Assembly: GCF_016790065.1 (NCBI RefSeq)
Contig: NZ_JAEUPY010000638.1
Coordinates: forward strand, 1-50,424
From: Steroidobacter sp.
GTDB lineage: Bacteria > Pseudomonadota > Gammaproteobacteria > Steroidobacterales > Steroidobacteraceae
Length of the DNA stretch: 50,424 bases
Direction: 5' to 3'
The position numbers and the translations under genes are program-made. The notes under the pieces were generated by a model that saw nothing but the letters and a program-made list of their open reading frames with translations, was not told the origin of the DNA and did no database searches. Shown here piece by piece: positions 27,516 to 36,864 of the stretch (the first letter of the stretch is position 1; each line of letters opens with the position of its first letter).

Positions 27516-29369
27516 ATGAATGCAAAAAATTTCGGCACTACGTTGCTGCAGCGAGCCTTGCTCGCGCTGGTGGCCGCATCGTTGAGCGGTTGCTTCGACG
27601 GCTCGGGCACCGAAACCAATCCCATGGAAACCTCGGTAGTCGCGCCGGCGGGCGACGACTCCAGCGGCGACGAAGCGCTGCCGACGCCGGCCAATCAGCC
27701 GCCCGAAGTGAGTGGCACACCGGCTGCGACGGTGACCGCGGGCCAGGTGTATTCGTTCAAGCCCGAAGCTACCGACGCCGACGGCGACTTCCTCGAGTAC
27801 AGCGTCACCAATCAACCGTCGTGGTCGAGCTTCGACACCGAGACCGGTCTGCTGAGCGGCACGCCGCAGGATACGAACGTCGGTGAGTCCGAAGACATCA
27901 CCATCACGGTGACTGACGGTCGCGACACGCGCTCCATCGGTCCCTTCAAGATCACTGTGAACAGCCGCGCTCAGGCAGCGCCGCTGCCGGGCAACCTGGC
28001 GCCGACCATTTCCGGCACGCCGGCCACCTCGGTGCTGGTGGGCTCGGCCTATAGCTTCTTGCCGGTGGCCACCGATCCGGAAGGCGACCGGCTGCGCTTC
28101 TCGATTTCCAATCGACCGTCGTGGGCCACTTTCAGCACCACCACTGGCCGTTTGAGCGGCACGCCGGGCACGGCCAACATCGCGACGTTCTCCAACATCG
28201 TCATCAGCGTCAACGACGGCACGGTGACCACCGCGTTGCCGGCATTCGCCATCCAAGTGCGCGGCCCGGATAACCGCGCGCCAGTGATCAGCGGCACGCC
28301 GGCCACCAGCGTGGTGGCGACGCAGACCTATACGTTCGTGCCGACCGCCAGCGATCCGGACGGCGACACGCTGGTCTATCGCATCAACAATCTGCCGCGC
28401 TGGGCGACCTTCAGCACCGCGAGCGGCCGCTTGAGCGGCACGCCAGCCACCACCGATGTCGGCACCTATTCGAATTTGATCATCAGCGTCAGCGACGGTC
28501 GCGTCTCGACCGCGCTGGCAGCGTTCACTGTCACGGTGAGTGCGCCAACCAATCGCGCGCCGACCATCACCGGTGCGGCGAGCACGACGGCGACGGTGGG
28601 CACGGCGTATTCGTTCACGCCGACGGCCGCCGATGCGGATCGCGACACGTTGGGCTTCACCATCCAAAACCGTCCGGCCTGGGCGGCGTTCGACACTGCG
28701 ACCGGTCGCTTGAGCGGCACGCCGACCGCAGCTGGCACGTTCTCGAACATCATCATCACGGTCAGCGACGGTCGTCTGTCGGCCGCACTGACGGCGTTCT
28801 CGATTCGGGTCAACGCGGCGGCCGCGAGCAATTCTGCTCCGACCATCAGCGGTGCGCCGTCCACCTCGGTGGTCGCGGGCTCGGCTTATTCGTTCACGCC
28901 GACCGCGGCCGATGCTGACGGCAACTCGCTCACCTTCAGCATTCAGAACGCGCCGTCGTGGGCCAGCTTCAGCACCACCACCGGTCGTCTGTCGGGCACG
29001 CCGACGACTGCGAATGCGGGCACGTATTCGAACATCGTGATCTCGGTGAGCGACGGTTCGGCGAGTGCTTCGCTGGCATCGTTCGCCATCACGGTCACGC
29101 AGTCGAGCAACGGCAGCGCGACGCTGTCGTGGACGCCGCCGACCCAGAACACCGATGGCAGTTCGCTGACCAACCTAGCTGGTTATCGCGTGGTGTACGG
29201 CCGTAGCAGCTCGAGCCTCGATCAGACCATTCAGATCGCCAACGCGGGTTTGTCCACTTACACAGTGACAGGCCTGGCCTCGGGCACGTGGTACTTCGCG
29301 GTCAAGGCGTACACCAGCGCCGGCGCCGAGAGCAACGTGTCGAACACGGGATCGAAGACCATCCCGTAA
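27516..29369 (+). CDS. Lipoprotein with five putative-Ig repeats and a C-terminal FN3-like domain
   Basis: This is a paralogue of the preceding Ig-repeat protein, extended to five repeats (starting near residues 60, 160, 253, 346 and 439) and ending in the same FN3-like domain (about 532-617). Unlike the paralogue it begins with a lipoprotein signal, MNAKNFGTTL then LVAASLSGC, with Cys26. Phe at +2 gives no inner-membrane retention signal, so the outer membrane is likely. No clear Shine-Dalgarno sequence precedes ATG 27516. The in-frame TTG 27489 is a weaker alternative. Repeat units are very similar at DNA level, which could allow copy-number change. A surface-display or matrix-binding role under c-di-GMP control is inferred. 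Confidence 0.88.
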   Translation: MNAKNFGTTLLQRALLALVAASLSGCFDGSGTETNPMETSVVAPAGDDSSGDEALPTPANQPPEVSGTPAATVTAGQVYSFKPEATDADGDFLEYSVTNQPSWSSFDTETGLLSGTPQDTNVGESEDITITVTDGRDTRSIGPFKITVNSRAQAAPLPGNLAPTISGTPATSVLVGSAYSFLPVATDPEGDRLRFSISNRPSWATFSTTTGRLSGTPGTANIATFSNIVISVNDGTVTTALPAFAIQVRGPDNRAPVISGTPATSVVATQTYTFVPTASDPDGDTLVYRINNLPRWATFSTASGRLSGTPATTDVGTYSNLIISVSDGRVSTALAAFTVTVSAPTNRAPTITGAASTTATVGTAYSFTPTAADADRDTLGFTIQNRPAWAAFDTATGRLSGTPTAAGTFSNIIITVSDGRLSAALTAFSIRVNAAAASNSAPTISGAPSTSVVAGSAYSFTPTAADADGNSLTFSIQNAPSWASFSTTTGRLSGTPTTANAGTYSNIVISVSDGSASASLASFAITVTQSSNGSATLSWTPPTQNTDGSSLTNLAGYRVVYGRSSSSLDQTIQIANAGLSTYTVTGLASGTWYFAVKAYTSAGAESNVSNTGSKTIP

Positions 29370-29395
29370 CCGAGGCGCCTCTCGAAAGTCTTCCA

Positions 29396-29427
29396 AGGCC
29401 CGCCATGCGCGGGCCTTTTTCTTTCTA
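29396..29427 (+). terminator. Strong terminator after the second Ig-repeat gene
   Basis: AAGGCCCGC-CATGC-GCGGGCCTT is a 9-bp perfect stem followed by TTTCTTTCT, 26 bases after the stop codon. Confidence 0.94.
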
Positions 29428-29486
29428 CCGCCGCTCCGGCGTGCCAGTGTATTCTCGACCGGATACGCGCAATCGGAGTGATCGCC

Positions 29487-30845
29487 ATGCATCGCGCCTT
29501 CGGCGTCTGCCTTTCTCTTGCATTCGCCGGGCTACCGGTCGCTGCAGCAACCGCTGCGACTCCCGCGGCTGTCCGTGTAGATTTTTCTGAACACACGTTG
29601 AAGAACGGCCTGCGGATACAGCTGGTCGAAGATCACACCACACCGGTCATCGCCGTAAACGTCACCTATGACGTCGGCTCGCGCAACGAGCGTGTCGGGC
29701 TCACCGGGTTCGCGCACCTGTTCGAGCACATGATGTTCAAGGGCTCGAAAAACGTCGGCGACGGCGAGCACTTCTATCAAGTGTTCACCAACGGCGGCGC
29801 CATGAACGGCACCACCAACTCCGACATCACGGTGTATTACGAAGCGCTGCCGGCCAATCAGCTGGAGCTGGCGTTGTTTCTCGAAGCCGATCGCATGCGG
29901 TCGCTCGAAATCACTCAGGCCAAGCTCGACAACCAGCGCCAGGCCGTGCAGGAAGAGCGGCGCATGCGGGTCGACAACCAACCGTATGGAGCCTCGTACG
30001 AGCGCTTCGACGAAGTGTTCTACGACAAGTTCGGCTACAAACATTCCACCATCGGCTCGATGGAAGATTTGAACGCCGCCAGCGTGCAGGACGTTGCCGA
30101 GTTCTTCCGCATCTACTACGCGCCCAACAACGCGGTGCTCACGGTGGTCGGTGACTTCAAACGCGACGACACGCTCAAGCTGATCACCAAGTACTTCGAA
30201 GACATTCCGCGGCAGCCGGCGCCGCCGGCGGTCGATCTGATCGAGCCGCCGCAAACCGCCGAGCGCCGGGAGAATCTGACCGACGCGTTGGCGCGCGCTC
30301 CGCAAATTCTGATCGGCTACAAGACCGATGTGGGCAACGGCCCCGACCAGGCGGCGTTGCAAGTGTTGTCGTCGGTCCTGCAAGGCGGCGACAGCTCGCG
30401 CTTGTATCAAAGCTTGAGCAAGGAAAAAGAACTGGTCACCGGCATCGGCGGTTATGCCGAAGAACGTATCGGCACCGGCGGTTTCTATATCACCGCCACC
30501 GTGCGTCCGGATCGCAAGCCCGAAGTGGTGGAGGCCGCGATCTATGAAGAGATCGCACGCATCAGCGAAGAGCCCATCGCCGATTGGGAACTACAGAAGG
30601 CGCGCAACGCCACGCGCTTGGGTTATTTGCAAGGCATTCGCAGCGCTCAGAATCGAGCCAACATTCTCGGCAGCTACACGGTGATGTTCCGCGATCCGAA
30701 CTTGATCAACACCCGCTTGCAACGGATCGACGCGGTGACTCGCGCCGACGTGCAGCGAGTCGCGAAAAAATATTTGTTGCCCGCCCGTCGCACCGTGCTG
30801 ACGACGCTACCTGCGCCGGCCGCTCCGACTACACCGGCACCGTAA
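29487..30845 (+). CDS. M16-family zinc peptidase, active-type subunit
   Basis: M16 (pitrilysin/processing-peptidase) proteins degrade or process peptides, here in the periplasm. A signal peptide (MHRAFGVCLS...PVAAATAA) starts the 452-residue chain. The inverted zinc motif HxxEH is intact at His77-Leu-Phe-Glu80-His81 (FAHLFEHMMF), with the distal glutamate in QAVQEERRMRVDN. ATG 29487 is chosen over GTG 29478 since GGAG lies 8 bases before it. The next gene encodes an M16 partner without the motif, as in two-subunit M16 enzymes. The substrate is unknown. Confidence 0.93.
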   Translation: MHRAFGVCLSLAFAGLPVAAATAATPAAVRVDFSEHTLKNGLRIQLVEDHTTPVIAVNVTYDVGSRNERVGLTGFAHLFEHMMFKGSKNVGDGEHFYQVFTNGGAMNGTTNSDITVYYEALPANQLELALFLEADRMRSLEITQAKLDNQRQAVQEERRMRVDNQPYGASYERFDEVFYDKFGYKHSTIGSMEDLNAASVQDVAEFFRIYYAPNNAVLTVVGDFKRDDTLKLITKYFEDIPRQPAPPAVDLIEPPQTAERRENLTDALARAPQILIGYKTDVGNGPDQAALQVLSSVLQGGDSSRLYQSLSKEKELVTGIGGYAEERIGTGGFYITATVRPDRKPEVVEAAIYEEIARISEEPIADWELQKARNATRLGYLQGIRSAQNRANILGSYTVMFRDPNLINTRLQRIDAVTRADVQRVAKKYLLPARRTVLTTLPAPAAPTTPAP

Positions 30846-30860
30846 GCGAGCACCGTAAAC

Positions 30861-32321
30861 ATGTTCACACTGAATAAAACTGTGTTCGCATTGGTGTCGG
30901 CACTGGCGTTCGTGCCAGCCTCGGCGCAGACGCCGCCGTCGCAATCGCCGGCAGGGGCGTCCACCAAAGGCGTGGAGTTGAAAGGCAAAGCGCCGGTCAA
31001 TCCGCAGACGTTACGGGTGCAATTGCCTAAGCCGCAGGAAGCGGTACTGTCCAATGGCTTGCGTGTGGCGTTGTTGGAAGATCACAAGCTGCCGACGTTC
31101 TCCATGCAGTTGTGGTTCAACGGCGGCGGCCTGGCCGATCCACCGGAGAAACGCGGCGTGGCAATGGTGACGGCGAGCTTGCTACGCGAAGGAACGAAGC
31201 AGCGTTCCAGTCGTGAAATCGCCGAACAGCTCGCGACCCTCGGAGCCAGTTTGTCCTCCAGCTCCGCGCCGTCCTCGGGCGAGAGTTCGGTGGCGTTGAC
31301 GGGCTTGAGCGATAATATCGATGCGACGCTGGCGCTGGCCGCCGATGTAGTGCGCAATCCAACCTTCCCCGCGGCTGAGCTGGATAAATATCGCGCGCGC
31401 TTCCTGGCGCAGTTACAGATTCAGCGAGCCAATCCGGGCTTTCAGGCGCAAGAACAGTTCATGCGAGCCATCTACGGCGAGCACCCCGGTGGCTTGGTGG
31501 TGCCGAGCGAAGAGGTCATCAAACAATTGACCAGCGCCGATCTGGCCGCTTTTCACGCCGCCCGCTATCGCCCCAACAATGGTTTCGTGATCGCTCACGG
31601 CGACATCGGCTTGAAAGAGCTGGTCGCCAAACTGGAGCGCGCCTTCGGCGATTGGTCCAAAGCCGATCTCAATAAAGTGTCTTTGGCGCAGCCCAAAGGT
31701 CCGGCGAAGTCTCGCGTGCTGTTGGTCGATCGACCGGGCTCAGTGCAAACCTCGTTGTGGATCGGCGCACTCGGCATCGAGCGCAACAGCGACGATTATT
31801 TCGCCGTGCTGGTCATGAACCACATTCTCGGCGGTGGGCCGGCCTCGCGCTTGTTCATGAATCTGCGAGAGGACAAGGGCTACACCTACGGCGTCTATAG
31901 TTCGTTCACGGGCACGACTTTCCCTGGCGTCGTAGTGGCGAGCACCGATGTGCGAACCGCGGTCACGGAAGGCGCCATGCATGAGCTGAACCAGGAGTTG
32001 CAGCGTATCGCCAGCGAGCCGGTGTCGGCGCAGGAGCTGACCAATGCACGACGCGCACTGGTGGGCCGCTTCGCGCTGTCGCTCGATTCGCCGCAATCGT
32101 TGATGGCCAACCTGGCGACCCAGAAGATCTATCGGCTGCCGGCGGATTACTGGGACACCTATCCGCAAAGAGTCGAGTCGGTGTCGCCCAGCGACATCCA
32201 GCGAGTCGCGAAAAAATACTACGATCGCGACCGCTTACAGATCGTCGCGGTGGGCGATGCCAAACAGGTCGGTGAGGTGCTGAAGAAGTACGGCACAGTG
32301 GAGCCCGTCAGCCCGATGTAA
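30861..32321 (+). CDS. M16-family partner subunit lacking the zinc motif
   Basis: A 486-residue exported protein (signal MFTLNKTVFALVSALAFVPA, cleavage near ASA-QT). The M16 fold is recognisable (VLSNGLRVALLEDHKLPTFS, and ILGGGPASRLFMNLREDKGY), but the HxxEH stretch is replaced by VAMVTASLLREGT, so it cannot bind zinc in the usual way. GYTYGVYSSF corresponds to the conserved C-terminal R/Y-type substrate segment of M16B non-catalytic chains. It starts 15 bases after the active-type gene, so a heterodimer is likely. Confidence 0.93.
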   Translation: MFTLNKTVFALVSALAFVPASAQTPPSQSPAGASTKGVELKGKAPVNPQTLRVQLPKPQEAVLSNGLRVALLEDHKLPTFSMQLWFNGGGLADPPEKRGVAMVTASLLREGTKQRSSREIAEQLATLGASLSSSSAPSSGESSVALTGLSDNIDATLALAADVVRNPTFPAAELDKYRARFLAQLQIQRANPGFQAQEQFMRAIYGEHPGGLVVPSEEVIKQLTSADLAAFHAARYRPNNGFVIAHGDIGLKELVAKLERAFGDWSKADLNKVSLAQPKGPAKSRVLLVDRPGSVQTSLWIGALGIERNSDDYFAVLVMNHILGGGPASRLFMNLREDKGYTYGVYSSFTGTTFPGVVVASTDVRTAVTEGAMHELNQELQRIASEPVSAQELTNARRALVGRFALSLDSPQSLMANLATQKIYRLPADYWDTYPQRVESVSPSDIQRVAKKYYDRDRLQIVAVGDAKQVGEVLKKYGTVEPVSPM

Positions 32322-32357
32322 GCGCGCTGACATGGACGCTCATGTAGACAAGATCGC

Positions 32358-33680
32358 ATGAACAGCCCCGCGTCTGCGCATACTTCGCCGTTCGCTCGGC
32401 TCCTGTCGCGGCTGGCACCCATCCAGCCGGCGGAGATGGCGGCGGTCACTGCCGCATTCTTTTTGTTTTTCTTCATGTGGAGCGGCTACTTCGCCGTCCG
32501 CCCGGTGCGCGAGACCATCGGCACCCTCATCGGTCGCGACAAGCTGGCCGACATTTGGATCGTCACCTCCATCGTGTCGGTGTTGATCATTCCGATCTAC
32601 GGTTGGGTCGTGGCGCACGTTCGGCGCAGCGTGTTTCTGCCATGGGCCTACGGCATCGTGGCCGTCGTGCTCGTCATCACCGGCGTGTTGTTTCAGGGCG
32701 AAGCCATCACCTTGGGTGCCGGCAAGTTTTTCTACGTGTTCATCAGCGTGGTCAACTTGTTCTTGTTGTCGGTGTTCTGGAGCTTTCTGCTGGAGCTGTT
32801 TGATCGCGGTCAGACCAAACGTTTGTTCGGCGTAATCGCTGCGGGCGGCAGTGCCGGCGCGTTGGTGGGGCCGTTCATTTCGGATCTGGCGGTGCCGTTC
32901 ATCGGTAACAGCGGCGTGTTGTTCTTCGGCGCCGGCTTGTTCGTCGCTGCGATCTTTTGTCAACGCGTGCTGCTGGGTGTGCGCTCCGGCCGCACCGAGG
33001 TGAGCAACCAGGCAGACGACCGCCCCATCGGAGGCAACCCATTTGCTGGCGTGACACTGATATTGAAGTCACCTTATGTGCTCGGCATCGCGCTGTTCGT
33101 AGTGTTCATTTCCTGCGTGAACACATTGCTGTACTTCGAGCAGCTGCGTTTGGTCGAGGAGCACTTCCCGGCTTTGGCGGATCGCACTCAAATTTTTGCA
33201 CGCTTCGATTGGATCGTGCAGGCGTTGACGGTGCTGTCGCAGGTGTTTCTGACCGGGCGCATCGCCGACAAGTTCGGCGTCAAGGTGCTGGTCACTTTCG
33301 TGCCCGTCATCATGATCTTCGCGTTCGGTGCGCTGGCGCTGTCGGGTACGTTCGCGGTGCTGACGGCGGTGGTGATCGCTCGCCGTGCGATGGAGTATGC
33401 GTTCGTGCGACCGGGACGCGAGATGTTGTGGAGTCCGCTGGACAAGGAAACCAAGTACAAAGCCAAGACCACCGTGGACGTGCCGGTGTATCGCGGCGCC
33501 GATGCATTGTCCGCGCAATTGAATAATTTCGTCGCTGGGATCGGCTTTGGCATCGGTGCCGTCGCCTGGCTCGGCGCTGGGGTCGCTGCACTGTGGGCGA
33601 TGTTGGGCTGGTGGCTGGGCCGCCGCTTCGAAGATCACGAGAAATTACAAAGTCCCCGCGCGCCGGCGGCGCAGCGATAA
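32358..33680 (+). CDS. MFS-like transporter related to Npt1/Npt2 nucleotide exchangers
   Basis: A 440-residue membrane protein with about 11-12 hydrophobic segments. The first TM region reads FFLFFFMWSGYFAVRPVRET. The YxxRPxRET/D pattern is seen in ATP/ADP-translocase-like (NTP/NDP exchanger) proteins of intracellular bacteria and their free-living relatives. LELFDRGQTKRLFGVIAAGG is also reminiscent of that group. In free-living bacteria their substrate is not established, so ATP exchange should not be assumed. It begins 36 bases after the M16 pair and may share its transcript. Confidence 0.78.
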   Translation: MNSPASAHTSPFARLLSRLAPIQPAEMAAVTAAFFLFFFMWSGYFAVRPVRETIGTLIGRDKLADIWIVTSIVSVLIIPIYGWVVAHVRRSVFLPWAYGIVAVVLVITGVLFQGEAITLGAGKFFYVFISVVNLFLLSVFWSFLLELFDRGQTKRLFGVIAAGGSAGALVGPFISDLAVPFIGNSGVLFFGAGLFVAAIFCQRVLLGVRSGRTEVSNQADDRPIGGNPFAGVTLILKSPYVLGIALFVVFISCVNTLLYFEQLRLVEEHFPALADRTQIFARFDWIVQALTVLSQVFLTGRIADKFGVKVLVTFVPVIMIFAFGALALSGTFAVLTAVVIARRAMEYAFVRPGREMLWSPLDKETKYKAKTTVDVPVYRGADALSAQLNNFVAGIGFGIGAVAWLGAGVAALWAMLGWWLGRRFEDHEKLQSPRAPAAQR

Positions 33681-33770
33681 ACCACGATGGCAAACGCTGG
33701 TGACGAGCGCTTCACTTGCGCTCCCGTTTGCGTTGCAAACGAATTGAACACACGGATTGGGGTGGGGGAT

Positions 33771-34922
33771 ATGAAACGTATAGCACTGTGGCTGGCGTTG
33801 TTTACTGCATGCACGTTTGGCGCGGGCGCGGCGTGGTCGCAGGCGTTGCCATCGATTCGCACGACCTTCGTGCCTCGTGATACGGGTCAGCCGAGTCCGT
33901 GCTTTCAAACGACTTGTTTCGAACGTGCTGCTTACGACAACAGAACCTTGGTTGCCGTCGGCTACACCGTGCCGAATTCGTTGTACGTTTATCGACGCAT
34001 TCCCGCGGGTTATTGGGGACGGCACGCCACGATCCGCAATCGCACGCTGAAAGCTGTGTTGTCCGATGAAATCCTGGTCGGCGGTGCCGGCTGCTCCACC
34101 GACGTGTTGGCGTTGGTCGATTCCAAATGGACCATCAAACAAACCATCCCGGTGTGCGGCACGCAGGTGGTGAGGGACTACAACCGTCTGTTGTTCGCCA
34201 ACGAAGGCGGTGATTGGACCTTCGTCGTGCGTCGGGCCGACGGCGTGTATGTGGAAGAGAGCCGTTTCGCCCCGTCCACTTTGGTGCCGTTCGACTTCTC
34301 TGCCATGTCAGTGGCTTTCCATGGCTGGACGGTTGCCGTCGGTCAGCCGGTCGACGGTACCGAGCTTGGCAAAGTTCATATCTTCCAGCGACGCGACGAT
34401 GAGTGGTCCTTAGCCAAGACCATCCAGGCCGAGCCGTTGTTGTTCGGCACGATGTTCGGCTGGACGGTTGCTGTGGGCGATTTCGAAGTCGCCATCAGCG
34501 CGCCGGTGGCGTACGCGGGACCGGGCCGCACCGGCAAAGTGTTTGTTTATGCCGGCGCTGGAGACAACTGGCACGTGCGTCAGGAGATCACAGAGCCGGC
34601 GGGTGCCAGCACTAACAAAATCTTCGGTACCGCCATGACCATGAAGGGCCGGCGTCTGATCATCAGTGGCGACGCGCCGCAGATGGCGACCACCGGGCCG
34701 TACACTTATTTGTTCGAACGAGGTTTGACTAATCCAGATTGGGTAGCGCGCGGCGCGCTCGCGACCAAGAACGGCGTACAGCGAGCGACGCCGAGCATTT
34801 TCTTGTCAGGGGATACGGCGATGATTGATGTGGCTGCGACCGAATTGGAGCAGGGTCGCACCGGCACGATTCCGGCGGTGGTGAACTTGCCGGCGCTACG
34901 TGAGGCCGACGTCGCGCCCTGA
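33771..34922 (+). CDS. Secreted protein with FG-GAP/integrin-like beta-propeller repeats
   Basis: The start ATG 33771 follows GGTGGGGGAT and gives a signal peptide (MKRIALWLALFTACTFGAGA, cleavage after WSQA). The 383-residue chain has repeating blade-like segments: TVAVGQPVDGTELGKVHIFQ, TVAVGDFEVAISAPV and GRTGKVFVYAGAGDNW. They alternate AxxV(A/V)xG with (V/H)xxF/Y motifs, as in FG-GAP propellers. Cysteines cluster near the mature N-terminus (SPCFQTTC). I do not recognise a specific function. It converges with the TonB-fusion gene, leaving 12 bases between the stops and no terminator. Confidence 0.75.
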   Translation: MKRIALWLALFTACTFGAGAAWSQALPSIRTTFVPRDTGQPSPCFQTTCFERAAYDNRTLVAVGYTVPNSLYVYRRIPAGYWGRHATIRNRTLKAVLSDEILVGGAGCSTDVLALVDSKWTIKQTIPVCGTQVVRDYNRLLFANEGGDWTFVVRRADGVYVEESRFAPSTLVPFDFSAMSVAFHGWTVAVGQPVDGTELGKVHIFQRRDDEWSLAKTIQAEPLLFGTMFGWTVAVGDFEVAISAPVAYAGPGRTGKVFVYAGAGDNWHVRQEITEPAGASTNKIFGTAMTMKGRRLIISGDAPQMATTGPYTYLFERGLTNPDWVARGALATKNGVQRATPSIFLSGDTAMIDVAATELEQGRTGTIPAVVNLPALREADVAP

Positions 34923-34934
34923 GCGCTGAATCGA

Positions 34935-36857
34935 TTAGTTCAGTACGAAGCGGACTTGCAGTACGGCACGCTGGGCCACCGGCGTGCCGTTTTTGCGAAC
35001 CGGCTCGAAACGCCACTTGCTGACTGAGTCGAGCGCGGCTTTGTCGAATACCTCAGCGGGTTCGGAGTTACGAACCTGCAGATCGCGAGTGCTGCCGTCG
35101 GGCAGAATCGTGAATTCGACTTGCACCCAACCTTCCGTACCGGCGCGTTGTGCGTCTCTGGGGTAGACCGGCGGTACTTCGCGAACTCGTTTCAGCGAGC
35201 CTGCTTGAGCGACGTTCTTGGTGAAGTCACGTTCCGCTTGCGCGGCTGACAGTTGTTCTTGCAGCGTGCGGACGGCTTGCATGCCAGGAATCAGTTTGTC
35301 GGCGTGCTCGATGAGTGTCGCGGCTTCGTCGACGTTGTTGCCGGCCAGTGCGGTTCGTGAGCGATCCAGCAGTACGAAGGCGAGCCGTTGTTGTTCGCTA
35401 CGAACTTCCTCGGCGTCCGGATAGCTGGCACGCAAGGCCAGCACGCTTTCGAACGCATTGCTGCCCACAGGGGAGATCAGCGAGCCGCGCTCGCGAAGGC
35501 TGGCGACCGCAGCGACTTGCTCAGCCAGTGCTGGGCCTGGTTGAGCCGGTCGTTGCTCGGCTTGCTCGGTCGGTGAAGGACTTGGTTGATCCGACACTTG
35601 AGCGACCTGTTCGGCGGGCGCAGCCGCCTTGGATGCCGCTGCAGCGGACGCGGCTTCTTGATCAGCGAGTTCACGAGCAATCGCGTCTGCGAGCTCCCGC
35701 TCGGCGACTTCGGCGGCGATCAACGCGTTGCCGGCCGTGTCCCGAGAGGGGGCACTTACCGGTGCGTTAGTAACGGACGCTGAGTTCCTGGGCGCGGCAG
35801 AGGGAATATTCGCAGTCGCGGACGGCGAAGCAGTCCCCGCTTGCGGCCTCGCATTATCAGCAACCGTCTGCACCGGCTTGGTCCGAGACAGCGCCAACAA
35901 CTGCGCTCGCAAAGCATCGAGCTGCGGATGATTCGGGGCGGCACGTTGCAGAGCCGTCCAGGCCGTTACAACGCGTGCAGCGTTACGTTCTTCCAACGCT
36001 TTGACGACACGCTGCTCCAGCGTATCGATCACCTTCTGCACGCCGGCCTTAGCGTCAGCGTTGGCAGGCTGCATGGCCAAGACAGCTTTGTAATATTCGA
36101 GCGCGTTGTCACCGCGAGGATCGAGCAACCGGCCGCTGAGATAAGCGATTTGAGCGCTGCCGAGCTTCGACTTGATAGTGTCCTCAACGGGCGCATCGCC
36201 GACGTGCGTGGTCTGCAACGTCGCCGGCAAACCTTGATCGCGCGATTGCCATAGAGCAAATGCGATGACCGCGGCCACAACACCGGCCGAAGCTGCAGCG
36301 ACCTTGCCGAGATACGGCCGCTTGCGAGCCATCGTTCGCACCGTCTGCAAAGCGATGGGCTGACCGTCACGCTGTTCGTTGTGACGACGAGTCGCGGCGT
36401 TGAGAAACTGCGAGGCACGGCCTGGCGAGATGGGCTTGTGCAGGAATCGATAGATACGACCGGTGCTGAGCAACGACGCGACCGCGCCTTCGTCTTCGCG
36501 CCGGCCGATGGCCATGAAAATCAACTCGGGAAACTGCGCCTGCAAGCGTTCCAGCAACGCCGCCACGTCGCCGTGCAAAGCAGCGAGATCGGCGATCAGG
36601 ACGTCACAACGACCGCCGACCAGATAGTCGACGGCAGCGTCTGCGGAGGGGGCTTCCCAAAGGGCGTGCTCGGACCCTGCGGATGAGCGCAGGGCCTCGA
36701 GCAAACTCGTATCCGACGTCAGTACGACGACATCAACGACCTGTCCAGGGCGCGCCGCAGTGGTGCGCACCGTGGATAGGAAATCTTCAGACTTCGTACT
36801 CTGCACAGCATTCTCATCTTGTCGAAAGGGCCTCGGCCGCTTTCGACCATGAGACAA
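34935..36857 (-). CDS. Receiver-like / TM / TPR-like / TonB C-terminal fusion protein (paralogue 2, in chemosensory operon)
   Basis: It has the same layout as 17709-19760: receiver-like residues 41-155, TM 184-203, TPR-like helices about 232-325, a long Ala/Pro/Glu linker (326-440), a second repeat zone (445-550) and a TonB C-terminal domain 553-640 (VPPVYPRDAQRAGTEGWVQV, SVSKWRFEPV). The receiver keeps Asp90 (CDVLIADL) and Lys141 (RFLHKPISP), so it might be phosphorylated, unlike its paralogue. The motif G-x-L-(L/I)-x-P recurs at 242 and 458. It begins 7 bases after cheX. TTG 36857 is the longest start. GTG 36806 with AGATGAGA upstream is an alternative. A role as the membrane or periplasmic output of the kinase is inference. 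Confidence 0.85.
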   Translation of the reverse strand: MSHGRKRPRPFRQDENAVQSTKSEDFLSTVRTTAARPGQVVDVVVLTSDTSLLEALRSSAGSEHALWEAPSADAAVDYLVGGRCDVLIADLAALHGDVAALLERLQAQFPELIFMAIGRREDEGAVASLLSTGRIYRFLHKPISPGRASQFLNAATRRHNEQRDGQPIALQTVRTMARKRPYLGKVAAASAGVVAAVIAFALWQSRDQGLPATLQTTHVGDAPVEDTIKSKLGSAQIAYLSGRLLDPRGDNALEYYKAVLAMQPANADAKAGVQKVIDTLEQRVVKALEERNAARVVTAWTALQRAAPNHPQLDALRAQLLALSRTKPVQTVADNARPQAGTASPSATANIPSAAPRNSASVTNAPVSAPSRDTAGNALIAAEVAERELADAIARELADQEAASAAAASKAAAPAEQVAQVSDQPSPSPTEQAEQRPAQPGPALAEQVAAVASLRERGSLISPVGSNAFESVLALRASYPDAEEVRSEQQRLAFVLLDRSRTALAGNNVDEAATLIEHADKLIPGMQAVRTLQEQLSAAQAERDFTKNVAQAGSLKRVREVPPVYPRDAQRAGTEGWVQVEFTILPDGSTRDLQVRNSEPAEVFDKAALDSVSKWRFEPVRKNGTPVAQRAVLQVRFVLN

Positions 36858-36864
36858 GTCCGCA

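Noticed and set aside
27510..28667. 385-codon minus-strand frame opposite the five-repeat Ig gene
   Set aside because: It mirrors the repeat periodicity of the sense gene. The sense strand has signal peptide, repeats, riboswitch and terminator.
26200..29100. Regular DNA repeats considered as CRISPR or satellite
   Set aside because: Period is about 270-290 bases, in frame and coding for Ig-like domains. No short spacers or constant short repeats.
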